Below are positions 34,698 to 43,367 of a DNA stretch of 64,000 bases, piece by piece. The stretch covers positions 62,001-126,000 of the forward strand of contig NZ_SJTF01000014.1 in the NCBI RefSeq assembly GCF_004634245.1, in the 5' to 3' direction. A program made the position numbers and the translations under genes. Origin of the DNA: Flavobacterium foetidum. GTDB lineage: Bacteria; Bacteroidota; Bacteroidia; Flavobacteriales; Flavobacteriaceae. The notes beneath the pieces were generated by a model. That model did not search any database and had not been told where the DNA came from. It worked only from the letters and a program-made list of their open reading frames with translations. Position 1 is the stretch's first letter. Each line of letters starts with the position of its first letter.

Positions 34698-36362
34698 ATG
34701 AAAAACCGCATCTTATATTGTGTTTTGATTGTTTTTTTAGGACTGATGGTTTCCTGTGGCACCTCAAAATCTAAAAAACACAAACCGGATATCAGCACTT
34801 TTAATGCCGCAAAACCTGTTGTTCAGAAAATATCAGACAGTGTTATTGTTTCCGGAAATAATTCACTTTTAAAAAACAAGCAAGGTCTGTGGGAACTTTA
34901 TGCAGAAGGAGATCCGCTCGAAATTGGTTTAAATACAGGAGCGTTGACAGATTCGCTTCTTAAAAAACAACAGCATATTTTTTTCTCAAAAATAACCGAT
35001 TTTGTACAATCAGATTTTCAGCAGAAAATTCTACGCAAATTTTTAGGCTGGTACAATCGAAAATTATACCTGAATGTGCCCAACGAATTTCAGGCAGAAA
35101 TTTATGGTGTTTCAGAATATACTTCTACCGAATATGATAATATTGCACCCCGTTTTCAACGTAGTTTGTACCTTCATGGTGCGCACGATATTGGGCATGC
35201 TTTGCAAGATTTGGCATTGGTAGGATGTTCTTCTTTTGCGGTTTGGAACGAAAAAACCGAAGACGGCAACCTAATCCTCGGACGCAATTTTGATTTTTAT
35301 GTGAATGATGAATTCGCAGAAAATAAAATCATTGCTTTTATTAATCCGAAACAAGGACATAAATTTATGATGGTTACCTGGCCCGGAATGATTGGCGTAG
35401 TTTCTGGAATGAATGAAGAAGGTCTAACGGTTACAATCAATGCTTCGAAATCTAAAATTCCGCTTATTGCCAAAACACCCATTTCAATTCTGACCCGCGA
35501 GATTTTACAACACTCCCAAAATATAGAAGAAGCAATTGCCATTGCAAAAAAAAGAAAAGTCTTTGTTTCTGAATCGATTATGGTGGGAAGTGCCCATGAC
35601 AACAAAGCGATTTTGATTGAGGTTGCTCCCGATAAAATGGATGTTTACGATGTTCCTAATACCGATCAGTTAATTTGTTCGAACCATTTTCAAGGTGAAG
35701 CATTTAAAGATGATAAAAGAAATCAGGAGCAGATTCTAAACAGTCATTCGGAATATCGATTTGAAAGAATGCAGGAACTTTTGTCTGAAAATAAAAAAGT
35801 AAATCCTGAAATCGCCTCGGAAATTCTTAGAAACAAAAACGGTTTAAAGAATATTGAATTGGGCTACGGTTCAGAAAAAGCTTTAAATCAGTTAATGGCG
35901 CATCACGGAATCATCTTTAAACCAAAAGAAAAATTAGTCTGGGTTTCTGCAAATCCGTATCAATTGGGCGAATTTGTCTGTTACGATTTGGATTCTGTTT
36001 TTGGCAAAAGAAAAAAAGAGGTCCAATCGTTTCAAATCAAAAATCTGAATATTGCCAACGACCCTTTTCTGGAAACAGTTGCTTTTCAGAATTATAAAAA
36101 GTTCAGAACTGAAGATCGCAAAATAGATTCGCTTCTAGCTAATGAAGAAAGGATTTCTGTTGAATTTCTGCAGAATTATCAATCATTAAACCCTGATTAT
36201 TGGGTTGTGTATTATAAAGCAGGATTGTACTTTTACCAAAAAAAAGAATTCGAGCAGGCTCGGCTTAATTTCGAAAAAGCGTTGACCAAAGAAATCACCA
36301 CTTTGCCTGAAAAAGAACAGATTGAAAAATATTTAAAAAAGATCAAAAGAAAATTAAAATGA
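34698..36362 (+). CDS. C45-type autoproteolytic acyltransferase/hydrolase lipoprotein
   Basis: A 554-residue lipoprotein (lipobox LMVSC, lipidated C20). The Ntn-hydrolase domain (about 150-420) belongs to the peptidase C45/acyl-CoA:6-APA acyltransferase group. The likely self-cleavage nucleophile is C177 in LVGCSSFAVWN, followed by ILGRNFDF. A short C-terminal segment looks TPR-like (about 510-550). It begins 6 bases after the flavoprotein. Located in the periplasm or outer membrane, it is another candidate for acylating the dialkylresorcinol or for deacylation. Exact chemistry unknown. Confidence 0.83.
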   Translation: MKNRILYCVLIVFLGLMVSCGTSKSKKHKPDISTFNAAKPVVQKISDSVIVSGNNSLLKNKQGLWELYAEGDPLEIGLNTGALTDSLLKKQQHIFFSKITDFVQSDFQQKILRKFLGWYNRKLYLNVPNEFQAEIYGVSEYTSTEYDNIAPRFQRSLYLHGAHDIGHALQDLALVGCSSFAVWNEKTEDGNLILGRNFDFYVNDEFAENKIIAFINPKQGHKFMMVTWPGMIGVVSGMNEEGLTVTINASKSKIPLIAKTPISILTREILQHSQNIEEAIAIAKKRKVFVSESIMVGSAHDNKAILIEVAPDKMDVYDVPNTDQLICSNHFQGEAFKDDKRNQEQILNSHSEYRFERMQELLSENKKVNPEIASEILRNKNGLKNIELGYGSEKALNQLMAHHGIIFKPKEKLVWVSANPYQLGEFVCYDLDSVFGKRKKEVQSFQIKNLNIANDPFLETVAFQNYKKFRTEDRKIDSLLANEERISVEFLQNYQSLNPDYWVVYYKAGLYFYQKKEFEQARLNFEKALTKEITTLPEKEQIEKYLKKIKRKLK

Positions 36363-37648
36363 TTCCAGCAATAGAAAAAGATTCTTTAGAAGAAATTAAA
36401 ATTTTTCAGGAAAAAAAATTAGCCGAACTTTTAAGTTACATAAGCGAGAATTCTCCTTTTTATAAAAGACTTTTTGCAGGACAGAATATTGATATCTCAA
36501 AAGTAAAAACAATAGAAGATTTACAATTTTTGCCGGTTACAACCAAAGAAGATTTACAGCAATATAATGATGATTTTTTGTGTGTTCCGCAACATAAAAT
36601 TATCGATTATGCTTCAACATCTGGCACTCTGGGTGATCCTGTAACATTCGGCTTAACAGATTCTGATCTAGACCGATTGGCTTACAATGAAGCAATTTCT
36701 TTTGCCTGTGCCGGAATTGCGGAAGGCGATGTAGTACAATTAATGACCACAATCGACAGAAAGTTTATGGCTGGTTTAGCCTATTTTCTAGGACTTCGTA
36801 AACTGAAGGTCGGCGTGATTCGCGTTGGTGCAGGGATTCCTGAAATGCAGTGGGACTCGATTTTAAAATACAACCCGAGTTACTTAATTACGGTTCCGTC
36901 TTTTCTTCTGAAATTAATTGAATACGCCGAAATTCACGGAATCGATTATAATAATTCAAGTATTAAAGGCGCAATCTGTATCGGCGAATCTTTGAGAGAA
37001 CAAGATTTTGCAATGAATATTTTGTCGAAAAAAATCACCGATAAATGGAACATCAAATTGTTTTCGACATATGCTTCTACGGAAATGAGCACAGCTTTTA
37101 CAGAATGTGAACACGGTAAAGGCGGACATCATCATCCGGAATTAATCATTGTTGAAGTTCTGGACGAAAATAACATCCCTGTTAAAAATGGCGAAACGGG
37201 CGAACTGACTATTACGACTTTAGGCATTGAAGCGATGCCGTTATTGCGTTTTAAAACCGGAGATATTGTTCAGTTTCACAACGAGCCTTGTGAGTGCGGC
37301 AGAAATACTTTACGTGTAGGGCCAGTACTTGGACGTAAAAAACAAATGATCAAATACAAAGGAACAACACTTTATCCACCAGCGATGAATGATGTTTTAA
37401 GCAGTTTTGATTCTATCGAAAATCATCTTATCGAAATTTCAACCAATAATTTAGGAACAGATGAAATCCTAATTAAAATTGTTGCAAAAAATCAATCTCC
37501 AGAATTTTTGCAGGAAATTAAAGATCATTTTAGAGCCAAATTGAGAGTAACGCCAAAAATTGAATTTGCTCCCAGAGAGGTTGTAAATCCGTTGGTATTT
37601 AATCCAATGAGCCGAAAACCAATACGATTTTTTGATTATCGTTCTTAA
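36359..37648 (+). CDS. Phenylacetate-CoA-ligase-like adenylate-forming enzyme
   Basis: A 429-residue ANL-superfamily enzyme of the PaaK type. Visible are the P-loop YASTSGTLGDP (residues about 80-90), STYASTEMS, LRFKTGDIVQF and FNPMSRKPIRF near the C-terminus. It activates aryl acids as adenylates. With TAL in the same locus, the natural substrate would be 4-coumarate, loaded onto CoA or ACP as polyene starter; this is inferred. It overlaps the C45 gene by 4 bases and is the last gene of the flexirubin locus. Confidence 0.87.
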   Translation: MIPAIEKDSLEEIKIFQEKKLAELLSYISENSPFYKRLFAGQNIDISKVKTIEDLQFLPVTTKEDLQQYNDDFLCVPQHKIIDYASTSGTLGDPVTFGLTDSDLDRLAYNEAISFACAGIAEGDVVQLMTTIDRKFMAGLAYFLGLRKLKVGVIRVGAGIPEMQWDSILKYNPSYLITVPSFLLKLIEYAEIHGIDYNNSSIKGAICIGESLREQDFAMNILSKKITDKWNIKLFSTYASTEMSTAFTECEHGKGGHHHPELIIVEVLDENNIPVKNGETGELTITTLGIEAMPLLRFKTGDIVQFHNEPCECGRNTLRVGPVLGRKKQMIKYKGTTLYPPAMNDVLSSFDSIENHLIEISTNNLGTDEILIKIVAKNQSPEFLQEIKDHFRAKLRVTPKIEFAPREVVNPLVFNPMSRKPIRFFDYRS

Positions 37649-37652
37649 TATA

Positions 37653-37742
37653 GCCACAAAGTAACAAAGGCACAAAGTTTCAAAGGCTCTTAATCAGCAC
37701 TATGGAAAACCTTTGTCCCTCTGTTCCTTTGCTCCTTTGCAT
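37653..37742. repeat. Imperfect palindromic spacer repeat
   Basis: CACAAAGTAACAAAGGCACAAAG on the left is answered by CTTTGTCCCTCTGTTCCTTTG on the right (37711-37740), an imperfect inverted repeat of about 22 bases per arm. It marks the right edge of the flexirubin locus. It could act as a weak terminator, but no T tract follows. Confidence 0.55.
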
Positions 37743-37773
37743 CTTGAATTGTTCCAATTCAACTAAAATGTTG

Positions 37774-37781
37774 TAATTTTG
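37774..37781 (+). promoter_or_regulatory. -7 promoter box upstream of dusB
   Basis: TAATTTTG fits TAnnTTTG. It ends 9 bases before ATG 37791 and 15 before ATG 37797, so the transcript would have an extremely short leader or none. Confidence 0.55.
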
Positions 37782-37796
37782 CAAAAAATTATGAAG

Positions 37797-38789
37797 ATGG
37801 TCAAGATTGGCAACATAGAATTACCCGAATTTCCTTTATTACTCGCGCCGATGGAAGATGTCAGTGATCCGCCGTTTCGCAGATTATGCAAAACGCACGG
37901 CGCAGACATGATGTATTCTGAATTTATTTCATCGGAAGGATTGATTCGCGACGCTATAAAAAGCCGCATGAAACTGGATATTTTTGATTATGAACGCCCG
38001 GTCGGAATTCAGATTTTTGGTGGCGATGAAGAAGCGATGGAACTTTCGTCTAAAATTGTTTCTACGGTAAAACCTGATTTAGTGGATATTAATTTTGGAT
38101 GTCCTGTAAAAAAAGTAGTTTGCAGAGGAGCTGGAGCTGGAGTTTTAAAAGATGTTGATTTGATGGTTCGTTTGACCAAAGCGGTTATCAAAGGAACTGA
38201 TTTGCCCGTTACAGTAAAAACACGTTTGGGCTGGGACGAAAACTCCATCAATATCGATGAAGTCGCAGAAAGACTTCAGGATATTGGTGTTCAAGCTTTA
38301 ACTATTCATGCGAGAACTCGTGCACAAATGTACAAAGGTCATTCAGACTGGTCTCATATTGCACGTGTAAAAAATAACCCAAGAATTACAATGCCTATTT
38401 TCGGAAACGGCGATATCGACAGCCCAGAAAAAGCATTACACTATAAAAATGAATACGGAATTGACGGAATCATGATCGGCCGTGCCGCGATTGGTTATCC
38501 GTGGATTTTTAACGAAATCAAACATTTCTTTAAAACTGGAGAGCACTTACCTGCTCCAACGGTTATTGACCGTGTCGAAGCAGCCAGAAATCATTTAAAA
38601 TGGTCAATGGAATGGAAAGGTGAGCGTTTAGGAATTGTAGAAATGCGTCGTCATTATACCAACTATTTCAAAGGAATTCATTCCTTCAAAGAATTCAAAC
38701 AAAAATTAGTTACAACTGATGCTCCTGAAGATTTATTCGCTATCATGAAAGAAATCGAAGAGGTTTATGCCGGATATGAATTTGTTTAG
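37797..38789 (+). CDS. dusB: tRNA-dihydrouridine synthase
   Basis: A flavin enzyme of about 330 residues that reduces uridine in the tRNA D-loop. Motifs are LLAPMEDVSDPPFR, the catalytic cysteine in NFGCPVKK..CRGAGAG, IHARTRAQMYKG, GNGDI and MIGRAAIG. The start is taken at MVKIGNIELP (37797); an ATG at 37791 and a TTG at 37779 are also in frame, but the promoter box at 37774-37781 makes 37779 impossible. It stands alone, with its own promoter after the pigment locus. Confidence 0.92.
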   Translation: MVKIGNIELPEFPLLLAPMEDVSDPPFRRLCKTHGADMMYSEFISSEGLIRDAIKSRMKLDIFDYERPVGIQIFGGDEEAMELSSKIVSTVKPDLVDINFGCPVKKVVCRGAGAGVLKDVDLMVRLTKAVIKGTDLPVTVKTRLGWDENSINIDEVAERLQDIGVQALTIHARTRAQMYKGHSDWSHIARVKNNPRITMPIFGNGDIDSPEKALHYKNEYGIDGIMIGRAAIGYPWIFNEIKHFFKTGEHLPAPTVIDRVEAARNHLKWSMEWKGERLGIVEMRRHYTNYFKGIHSFKEFKQKLVTTDAPEDLFAIMKEIEEVYAGYEFV

Positions 38790-38833
38790 AATTTGATGTT
38801 TTTTTAAATTTTTGACAAAGACATACAATCAAA

Positions 38834-38859
38834 AAAGACCTTCAAATTTGAAGGTCTTT
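38834..38859. terminator. Bidirectional terminator
   Basis: A perfect palindrome (AAAGACCTTCAAA with TTTGAAGGTCTTT) is flanked by A and T runs and lies between the convergent dusB and yoeB genes. Confidence 0.8.
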
Positions 38860-38867
38860 ACTTATTA

Positions 38868-39152
38868 TTAATCATCATAATGAAATCTACATTGTAAAAT
38901 AATACATTTTTGATCAATGCCTTTTGTACCGGATACTTTATAAACTAATCTATGTTCTCCTGTAATTCTTCGAGACCAAAAACTCTTTAAATCATGTCGT
39001 AAAGGCTCTGGTTTTCCAATTCCTTTGAAAGGATTCTCCTTTATTGATTTTATCAATTCTTTTATTTTTACTGCTGTGTCAGTATCGGTTTCAATCCAAT
39101 ATTCAAAATCTTCCCAAGCATTTTTAGTAAAGCAAATATCCATACCAAACAA
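38868..39152 (-). CDS. yoeB: YoeB-type toxin (mRNA interferase)
   Basis: A 94-residue Txe/YoeB RelE-superfamily toxin, which cuts mRNA on the ribosome. Family features are WEDFEYW near residue 15, PFKGIGKPEPL, RRITGEHRLVYKV and the terminal H-Y motif (CRFHYDD) carrying the catalytic histidine. It follows the antitoxin by 4 bases in the usual antitoxin-toxin order. The start may instead be MDICF three codons in. All key residues look intact, so the toxin is probably functional. Confidence 0.92.
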   Translation of the reverse strand: MFGMDICFTKNAWEDFEYWIETDTDTAVKIKELIKSIKENPFKGIGKPEPLRHDLKSFWSRRITGEHRLVYKVSGTKGIDQKCIILQCRFHYDD

Positions 39153-39156
39153 GAAA

Positions 39157-39411
39157 CTAGTCCTCTAAATTATAAGATTTTAATTTTCCATTCTCCATTT
39201 GTTCTATAGATTCTGAAAGCCTTCTTCTATTTTCTTTAGTCGACATTAAATGTTGTGTTTCTAATATTGAATTATACTCCTTCATAGACAGTATTACAAC
39301 GGCATCTTCTTCAGAATTCCTTGGCACAACAATTATTTCTGAAGACTCCGTAACTTCATCAAAATAATTTTTAATGTTTTTTCTTAATGTTGAAATTGTA
39401 ATTGCTTTCAT
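39157..39411 (-). CDS. yefM: YefM/Phd-type antitoxin
   Basis: An 84-residue antitoxin. The N-terminal DNA-binding part begins MKAITISTLRKNIKNYFDEV, followed by IIVPRNSEEDAVVILSMKEYNSI, typical of Phd/YefM. The C-terminal tail (about 55-84), charged and flexible, binds and neutralises YoeB. Directly upstream lies a palindrome with GTAC cores overlapping the promoter box, a fitting autoregulatory site. Confidence 0.92.
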   Translation of the reverse strand: MKAITISTLRKNIKNYFDEVTESSEIIVVPRNSEEDAVVILSMKEYNSILETQHLMSTKENRRRLSESIEQMENGKLKSYNLED

Positions 39412-39426
39412 GATGCAGTACGTTTT

Positions 39427-39444
39427 TTTGTACGTACAAATGTA
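39427..39444 (-). promoter_or_regulatory. yefM-yoeB promoter with overlapping palindromic operator
   Basis: The minus-strand -7 box reads TACATTTG (39437-39444 on the plus strand as CAAATGTA). It overlaps a perfect 14-base palindrome TTTGTACGTACAAA (39427-39440); a further GTAC lies at 39418-39421. The E. coli YefM operator also uses TGTACA-type cores. This supports self-repression by the antitoxin. Confidence 0.6.
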
Positions 39445-39525
39445 TAAGTTTTTTTAATGTATGTTTAAAAAAAGATATTTAACTAAAAAAAGCCTTTATA
39501 TCGAAAGTCCATTTTTTATCTTTCA

Positions 39526-40953
39526 CTAAACTTGAACTCTTTTCCACTTTCCTCTTTTATACAGGACAATGCCCGCTAAGGTAATTGCGGTTTCAGCAAC
39601 CGGTACGGCAATAAAAACTCCTGTTGGCCCCATCTTAAAATGTTTTGCTAATATATAAGCCATCGGAATCTGAAAAAGCCAAAATCCACAGAAATTGATT
39701 CCAGTTGGTGTCCAGGTATCTCCTGCTCCATTAAAGGTATTGATTAGAACCATTCCGATTCCGTAGAAAATAAATCCGATGCTCATTATTTGTAAAGCTT
39801 CAACCGCAATTCTGATATCTGTTTTATCATCTATAAAAAATGAGATAATAGGATTGGCGAAACCTAATGTAATAATCATAATGGATGCCATGAAAATTAC
39901 ATTGTACCGTGCCGTTGTATAAACCGATTTTTCGGCTCGTTCAATTTGATTCGCTCCCAAATTCTGCCCAACCAAAGTCGCTGCAGCATTGCTTAATCCC
40001 CAAGCGGGGAGTATAAAAAACATCATCACTCTAAGAGCAGTCTGATAACCTGCCGAACCATGATCTCCGCCTGTCGTAGCTACTAATTGTGCGAGGAAAA
40101 TCCAACTGCAGGAAGCGATTACAAATTGTAAAATTCCTGGAGCGGCGATTTTTACTAGCGCTTTTATCTGTTTAAAATCGGGTGTGAAATAGGATATTTT
40201 AATTTTTAAAACGCCATTTCCAAAAAATAAATGATACACTTGATATAAAACTCCAATACTTCTTCCGATACTTGTTGCCAATGCTGCACCAATTAATCCG
40301 AAAGCAGGAATTGGTCCTAAACCATTAATTAAAATCGGACATAAAATGATATTGCAAATATTGGCAATCCAAAGACTTTTCATCGCTATTGCCGCATTTC
40401 CTGCGCCGCGGAAAATTCCGTTTATCAAGAACAAAAGCATGATACATAAACTCGAGCCAATCATAATCTGTGTAAAACGGTAACCATGTTCAGCTGATTC
40501 TAATGAGGATCCCATCAAAATCAGAATATCTTTTGCATAAATAATTCCGAGAATGCTCATAACGCTATTCACAGCAAACGCAATAATGATTGCCTGCATT
40601 CCTGCTTTTGCGGCGGCAGTAGGATCTTTTTCGCCAATTCTTCTCGCCACAACTGCTGTGGCTGCCATACTCATTCCGATAGCGAGCGAATAAATAACGG
40701 TTAAAACCGATTCGGTTAAACCAACTGTCTGAATGGCAAAACTGCTTTCTTCCAAATGCCCAACGAAATACAAATCGACTAATGCAAAAACCGATTCCAT
40801 CATCATTTCTAAAACCATTGGAATGGCTAGAAGAATTACGGCTTTCTTTATACTTCCGGAAGTATAATCAAATGATTCGTCTCCTTTTAGGGCTTGTTTT
40901 AAAGTGGTAAAAATTTTAGAAATAAAACTTTTCTTTATTGATGTTTCTGTCAT
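39526..40953 (-). CDS. MATE-family multidrug/toxin efflux transporter
   Basis: A 475-residue inner-membrane protein with about twelve hydrophobic segments in two homologous halves, as in NorM/DinF-type pumps. It follows SIKKAVILLAIPMVLEMMMESVFALVDLYFV-type MATE openings (residues about 31-61). It should export cationic or other organic compounds using an ion gradient. It is monocistronic, with a promoter box at 41005 and an inverted repeat over the presumed start of transcription. The substrate is unknown. Confidence 0.92.
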   Translation of the reverse strand: MTETSIKKSFISKIFTTLKQALKGDESFDYTSGSIKKAVILLAIPMVLEMMMESVFALVDLYFVGHLEESSFAIQTVGLTESVLTVIYSLAIGMSMAATAVVARRIGEKDPTAAAKAGMQAIIIAFAVNSVMSILGIIYAKDILILMGSSLESAEHGYRFTQIMIGSSLCIMLLFLINGIFRGAGNAAIAMKSLWIANICNIILCPILINGLGPIPAFGLIGAALATSIGRSIGVLYQVYHLFFGNGVLKIKISYFTPDFKQIKALVKIAAPGILQFVIASCSWIFLAQLVATTGGDHGSAGYQTALRVMMFFILPAWGLSNAAATLVGQNLGANQIERAEKSVYTTARYNVIFMASIMIITLGFANPIISFFIDDKTDIRIAVEALQIMSIGFIFYGIGMVLINTFNGAGDTWTPTGINFCGFWLFQIPMAYILAKHFKMGPTGVFIAVPVAETAITLAGIVLYKRGKWKRVQV

Positions 40954-40980
40954 GATATTTTAGGATAAATGATAAAATTG

Positions 40981-41002
40981 GTTCAGATGCATAAATCTGA
41001 AC
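40981..41002 (-). promoter_or_regulatory. Inverted repeat at the MATE gene start site, possible operator
   Basis: GTTCAGAT (40981-40988) and ATCTGAAC (40995-41002) form a perfect 8-base inverted repeat with a 6-base spacer. It lies just downstream of the -7 box at 41005-41012, where a repressor could block initiation. An RNA hairpin is the alternative. Confidence 0.5.
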
Positions 41003-41004
41003 TT

Positions 41005-41012
41005 CAAAAATA
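41005..41012 (-). promoter_or_regulatory. -7 promoter box of the MATE gene
   Basis: TATTTTTG on the minus strand (CAAAAATA on plus) fits TAnnTTTG, 52 bases before the MATE start codon. Confidence 0.5.
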
Positions 41013-41126
41013 AAAACGTAAGTATCCTAATTATTCTAAGAAATAAAATAGGATTAGGCAGAAACAATCATATGCTGTAGATTTTCAAGGCAGTAAATAT
41101 AAGTAATATTTTTTTATGGATAAATA

Positions 41127-42326
41127 TTAATCCAACAGCTTTTTGGTAACTCGGCTGCTTGCAATTAACGATGCCACAAATCCGAGAGAGATGATTGTTG
41201 CCATCACTATAATTACATTTTCAACGGTAAAGACTACCGGGTAAGCTAAGGTTGCTGTCAGCATTATTAGCTCATATTTTTGTTGAAGCAGAACTAAAAC
41301 AATTCCTAAGGCAAGACCAATCAAGCCTCCAAAGACACTTAGCAAAGTACCTTGTAAGAGAAATATTCTCCTTAAACTGCTTATTTCTGTTCCTAGATTA
41401 AAGAGCGTTTTCAAGTTTCCTTTTTTCTCTAAAATCATCATAATCAAAGCACCAACCAAATTAAAAAGCGCCACAATGATTACTAAAGTAAAAATAAGAT
41501 ATACAACAATATTTTCGGTATTGAGCATTTTATACAAAGACTCATTGAGTTGTGCACGATTTTTCAGTGTGATTTTATTGGCAAAAATCTTCTTGAGCTG
41601 GGCATTAATCTGGGTTTCATCTGCGTTATCATTCAGTTTAAATTCAATTCCTGAAATCTGATTTGGCTTATACATCAGTAATTCCTGTGTCAGTCCTAAA
41701 TCGGCAAAAACATATTTCGAATCTAATTCTTCGCTTATCGAATAGATTCCAACCGGCATAACATCTGTCTTATTAAAAGCTTCTTCAGGATTTTCTATAG
41801 CACCTTTTCCAGGTTTTGGAGCAAAAACTTGTAACGGGTTTTCAAAATCGAGAATTCCCATCGAAAAATTCTGCGCCATTCCGTAACCGATTACGACCTG
41901 AAAACTATCCGATTTGAGCCATTCCCCATTAAATAGTTTTTTCCTGATATTATTTACGATCGGATAATTGCTGTCAACACCTTTTAGATAAGTAACTTGC
42001 TGTTTATCTTTAAACAAGAACAAAACTCGCTCTTCTATAATTTTAGTATAAGACGCGATTCCGTCAATTTGTTTTATTTCTTTTTCCTGTTCGGGAGTTA
42101 TGTAAAATGATTTTCCATAAGTGCTTACGGCTTTCAAATCGGGATCAATTTCATTTGTAAATGAAAGACTAAAGACCTTTAAGCCACTGAAAACAGATAA
42201 AACCACAAACAAAGCCATCGTACCAACAATGATTCCCAAGCTGGCAATAAGGTTGATGATATTGATAGCATTGTTTTTGCTAAGGCTAAAAATATAACGT
42301 TTGGCTATGTATAAAGGAAAATTCAA
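41127..42326 (-). CDS. LolC/LolE-type ABC transporter permease
   Basis: A 399-residue permease of the FtsX/MacB family. It has one membrane helix near the N-terminus (about 25-50), a periplasmic MacB-PCD-like domain (about 55-265), and three C-terminal helices (about 272-300, 320-350, 362-390). The N-terminus MNFPLYIAKRYIFSLSKNNAIN is typical of Bacteroidetes LolC/E proteins that release lipoproteins from the inner membrane. It starts one base after rbfA, a conserved pairing in Flavobacteria as far as I recall. The partner ATPase is elsewhere. Confidence 0.88.
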   Translation of the reverse strand: MNFPLYIAKRYIFSLSKNNAINIINLIASLGIIVGTMALFVVLSVFSGLKVFSLSFTNEIDPDLKAVSTYGKSFYITPEQEKEIKQIDGIASYTKIIEERVLFLFKDKQQVTYLKGVDSNYPIVNNIRKKLFNGEWLKSDSFQVVIGYGMAQNFSMGILDFENPLQVFAPKPGKGAIENPEEAFNKTDVMPVGIYSISEELDSKYVFADLGLTQELLMYKPNQISGIEFKLNDNADETQINAQLKKIFANKITLKNRAQLNESLYKMLNTENIVVYLIFTLVIIVALFNLVGALIMMILEKKGNLKTLFNLGTEISSLRRIFLLQGTLLSVFGGLIGLALGIVLVLLQQKYELIMLTATLAYPVVFTVENVIIVMATIISLGFVASLIASSRVTKKLLD

Positions 42327-42327
42327 T

Positions 42328-42720
42328 TTAAGACTTTCTTCTTTTTTCTAAAAGATCACGATTTTCGATTGGGTTTTCTTTTCCGGATAGGGCATTGTCA
42401 ATTTTTTCGATATAATCTAATGAATCATCAATAAAAAAGACCAAATTTGGAACCCTGCGTAACTGCAGACGTACACGTTGTGCCAAATCGTGTTTTATCA
42501 AATTGGTATTAGTTTTTATGGCTTCTAATGTTTCTTTTGCTTTTTCCTGTGGAAAAATACTCAAATATACCGTTGCCACAGACAAATCTGTAGTTACACT
42601 GACTTTGGATACCGAAATGACCAAATTTGTAATTCCGTTTTTTCGGATTTCACCCTGCAAAATATCAACCAAATCTTTTTGGATGACGCCACCTATTTTT
42701 TTCTGTCTATTTGTTTCCAT
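42328..42720 (-). CDS. rbfA: Ribosome-binding factor A
   Basis: A 130-residue KH-like protein that matures the 30S subunit and helps in cold adaptation. Features are the N-terminal METNRQKKIGGVIQKDL, a central LVISVSKVSVTTDLSVATVYLS-type strand, and VRLQLRRVPNLVFFIDDSLD before a basic tail. A promoter box ends only a few bases before the ATG. The Lol-type permease gene follows directly. Confidence 0.93.
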   Translation of the reverse strand: METNRQKKIGGVIQKDLVDILQGEIRKNGITNLVISVSKVSVTTDLSVATVYLSIFPQEKAKETLEAIKTNTNLIKHDLAQRVRLQLRRVPNLVFFIDDSLDYIEKIDNALSGKENPIENRDLLEKRRKS

Positions 42721-42724
42721 ACTG

Positions 42725-42732
42725 CAAAAATA
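42725..42732 (-). promoter_or_regulatory. -7 promoter box of rbfA
   Basis: TATTTTTG on the minus strand fits TAnnTTTG and lies 4 bases from the rbfA ATG. The start of transcription would fall at or next to the start codon, which suggests a leaderless mRNA. Confidence 0.5.
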
Positions 42733-42911
42733 ATACTTTTAAATTCATAGATGCATTTTCAAATCAACTAAAATTGAATTTGCTATATCAAGTTCTACAA
42801 GCTTTTTTCTAAAATAAATTTATACTTCTGTATTCGCTTTAGCTGATAAAAATCATATTAAATATCGGAATTATTTTACACATTTGAGTAGAAATTAAAA
42901 AAGTATCTATT

Positions 42912-43331
42912 ATGAAAAAGAGAGAACCAATTAGTCACATCATGACTAAAACCGTGGTGACTGTAAACCAAAATGACGATTTGAAAGAAGTAGTAGAAAA
43001 GCTGAAAGCCAATTCTATTCGTCATATTCCAGTAGTAAACGGGAAAGAAGTTGTTGGAATCATCAGCCGTACAGATGTAAATCGTCTGACTTTTGGCGCT
43101 TTGTTTGAAGGACAGGATGGAGCCGACGAAGCGATACTTCAAATGTTGACCATTTCTCAGGTTATGACTTCAAAACCTAAAACGGTTTCTCCCGATATGA
43201 TTATCAGAGATTTGGCAGAAGTTTTTGTTAAAGAAGAATTTCATGCCTTGCCAGTAGTAGAAAATGGTGCGCTAAAAGGAATTGTAACTACAACCGATGT
43301 TCTAAGATATTTTTTAGAACAATATGATTAA
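42912..43331 (+). CDS. Tandem CBS-domain protein
   Basis: A 139-residue protein consisting of two CBS domains (about residues 8-60 and 75-138) and nothing else. Typical parts are ISHIMTKTVVTVNQ, IRHIPVVNGKEVVGIISRTDV and HALPVVENGALKGIVTTTDV. CBS pairs bind adenosyl nucleotides and usually regulate another protein. It is a single gene between divergent rbfA and convergent envC-like genes, ending in a hairpin. Its partner is not evident. Confidence 0.9.
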   Translation: MKKREPISHIMTKTVVTVNQNDDLKEVVEKLKANSIRHIPVVNGKEVVGIISRTDVNRLTFGALFEGQDGADEAILQMLTISQVMTSKPKTVSPDMIIRDLAEVFVKEEFHALPVVENGALKGIVTTTDVLRYFLEQYD

Positions 43332-43338
43332 CATAAAA

Positions 43339-43361
43339 AAAGGAGCCTAAACAGCTCCTTT
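43339..43361. terminator. Bidirectional terminator
   Basis: An 8-base-pair stem (AAAGGAGC with GCTCCTTT) has a 7-base loop and is flanked by an A run and a T-rich tail. It lies between the convergent CBS and EnvC-like genes. Confidence 0.75.
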
Positions 43362-43367
43362 ACTTTT

